Of a stretch of 6,258 bases of DNA, positions 5,502 to 6,258 are shown piece after piece. The notes under the pieces were generated by a model that was not told the origin of the DNA, ran no database searches, and saw only the letters and a list, made by a program, of their open reading frames with translations. Source of the DNA: Bdellovibrionales bacterium (GTDB taxonomy: Bacteria; Bdellovibrionota; Bacteriovoracia; Bacteriovoracales; Bacteriovoracaceae); NCBI GenBank assembly GCA_023250775.1, contig JAHFAA010000236.1, positions 1 to 6,258 of the forward strand, written 5' to 3'. The translations under genes and the position numbers were made by a program. The first letter of the stretch is position 1; each line of letters opens with the position of its first letter.

Positions 5502-6258
5502 ATGACAAAGTCGAAATACATCTCAAGCATTTTAGGCGTATTGTTTATCGGTGTTTTCGCAATAGAGGCGGCCCATGCTGATCAACCCTGCAATGGGGCA
5601 AAAGGAAAATACCATCCAAACGGCGGCGGATTTGTGGCCGATACTGCCAGCGTTCGTCCCTTTGTCTATGTCGGCCCTAATGCCTCTATCTGTGATCATG
5701 CCATGGTATGGGATGCCGTACGGGTTAATGATCATGCTATTGTCACAGGTGACGCTCAAGTTAAGGGTAATGTCATCATTAGCGATCATGCAAAAATCTC
5801 CGGGCACACCCGACTTTTCCAACGAGTCGAGGTTTCAGGAAATGCCGAAATTTCCGGACATGCAATATTACGCGATAGTGCCTTTGTGGGGGATTATGCC
5901 AAGGTTACCGATGATGCCCTCATTGACCATGATGCCAAAATTTTCGGAAAGGCTACGGTTGGTGGGAAGGCCCAAGTTATTGCGTACTCCCAAGTTTATG
6001 GTAATGCCAAAATTTTTGAAAGTGCGCTTATTGCTGGCTACTCAGAGGTTTATGATGACGCCAAGGTATATGGCGAGGGAATTGTTGCCGGGTACGCTTT
6101 GGTGTATGGACACGCCGAAGTATTTGGTGAATCTTCGGTTGATGGTGAGGCGGATGTTTTTGGTGATGCACACATTACCGGAAAAGCGTTAGTCGATTTT
6201 AAGGCCAGGGTTTGTAACGGAGTTGTTGAAACTACTGTTTCAAAAGATATTTGCAAAA
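5502..6258 (+). CDS. Secreted left-handed beta-helix (hexapeptide-repeat) protein, C-terminus cut by window edge
   Basis: 252 codons are open to the right edge without a stop. Residues 1-26 are a signal peptide (hydrophobic core ILGVLFIGVFAIEAAHA, cleavage before DQPC). From residue 48 to 239 the sequence is an unbroken series of 32 hexapeptides of the form x-A-x-V/I-x-G/D (for example NAEISG, DAQVKG, HAEVFG), equal to 10 and two-thirds turns of a left-handed beta-helix with no loop insertions. The protein is thus exported to the periplasm, surface or medium. Acyltransferases of this fold carry loops, a catalytic His and a C-terminal helix, none of which is evident, so a structural or binding role is more likely than catalysis. 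Four cysteines are seen: C30 before the helix, C64 and C238 within it, and C251 after it. The YdcK-like and phage hexapeptide proteins are the closest analogues I can recall. No function can be assigned. Confidence 0.8.
   Translation, partial: MTKSKYISSILGVLFIGVFAIEAAHADQPCNGAKGKYHPNGGGFVADTASVRPFVYVGPNASICDHAMVWDAVRVNDHAIVTGDAQVKGNVIISDHAKISGHTRLFQRVEVSGNAEISGHAILRDSAFVGDYAKVTDDALIDHDAKIFGKATVGGKAQVIAYSQVYGNAKIFESALIAGYSEVYDDAKVYGEGIVAGYALVYGHAEVFGESSVDGEADVFGDAHITGKALVDFKARVCNGVVETTVSKDICK
5643..6218 (+). repeat. 32 tandem 18-nt units encoding hexapeptide repeats
   Basis: Residues 48-239 divide without remainder into hexapeptides whose second residue is mostly Ala (sometimes Ser, Val, Thr or Gly) and whose fourth is Val, Ile or Leu. 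The nucleotide repeats are diverged. The clearest higher-order period is 54 nt (three hexapeptides, one helical turn): units at 5985-6038, 6039-6092 and 6093-6146 begin YSQVYG, YSEVYD and YALVYG. Confidence 0.8.

Noticed and set aside
5575..6192. Long plus-strand open frame rich in Met, Pro and Leu
   Set aside because: It is a shadow of the hexapeptide-repeat gene in another frame; the 18-nt repeat keeps all frames open. The frame from 5502 has a signal peptide, ribosome site and a perfect structural repeat.
6050..6256. Minus-strand open frame with Ser/Thr/Pro repeats
   Set aside because: Antisense to the same tandem repeat; its low-complexity periodicity comes from the beta-helix coding sequence.

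Overview
The window looks like part of a bacterial chromosome. It has Shine-Dalgarno-led, closely spaced genes, Sec-type signal peptides and periplasmic haem-protein architecture, so a Gram-negative host is likely. Base composition is moderate, somewhat AT-rich by eye. The mix of a TPR/winged-helix regulator, a c-type haem-binding protein and secreted repeat protein would fit Bdellovibrionota or a related delta-like lineage, but no marker gene is present and this placement is a guess.

Layout. (1) Positions 1-1803, minus strand: a two-gene operon with a zinc-dependent glucose 1-dehydrogenase followed by the start of a GH15 glucoamylase-like alpha-glucosidase that runs off the left edge. Together they suggest release of free glucose from an alpha-glucan and its direct oxidation to gluconolactone. 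(2) 1804-1956: the upstream region of that operon, crowded with inverted repeats. (3) 1957-2916, minus strand: a two-gene periplasmic cassette made of a His-rich secreted protein with three conserved-looking cysteines and a CxxCH haem-binding protein, 6 bp apart. (4) 3002-3349, minus strand: a decayed SAM-dependent methyltransferase that keeps its N- and C-terminal ends but has lost the SAM-binding core. (5) 3350-3746: about 400 bp without an intact gene. (6) 3747-5270, minus strand: a large regulator with a TPR-like helical body and two predicted winged-helix domains at the C-terminus. (7) 5271-5501: the divergent intergenic region. (8) 5502 to the right edge, plus strand: a secreted left-handed beta-helix protein with 32 uninterrupted hexapeptide repeats.

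The most distinctive items are the regular beta-helix with aromatic ladders (interrupted by the window edge at its C-terminus), the TPR/dual-winged-helix regulator divergent from it, the haem/His-Cys periplasmic pair, and the internally deleted methyltransferase. No mobile element, CRISPR array, rRNA or tRNA was recognised.
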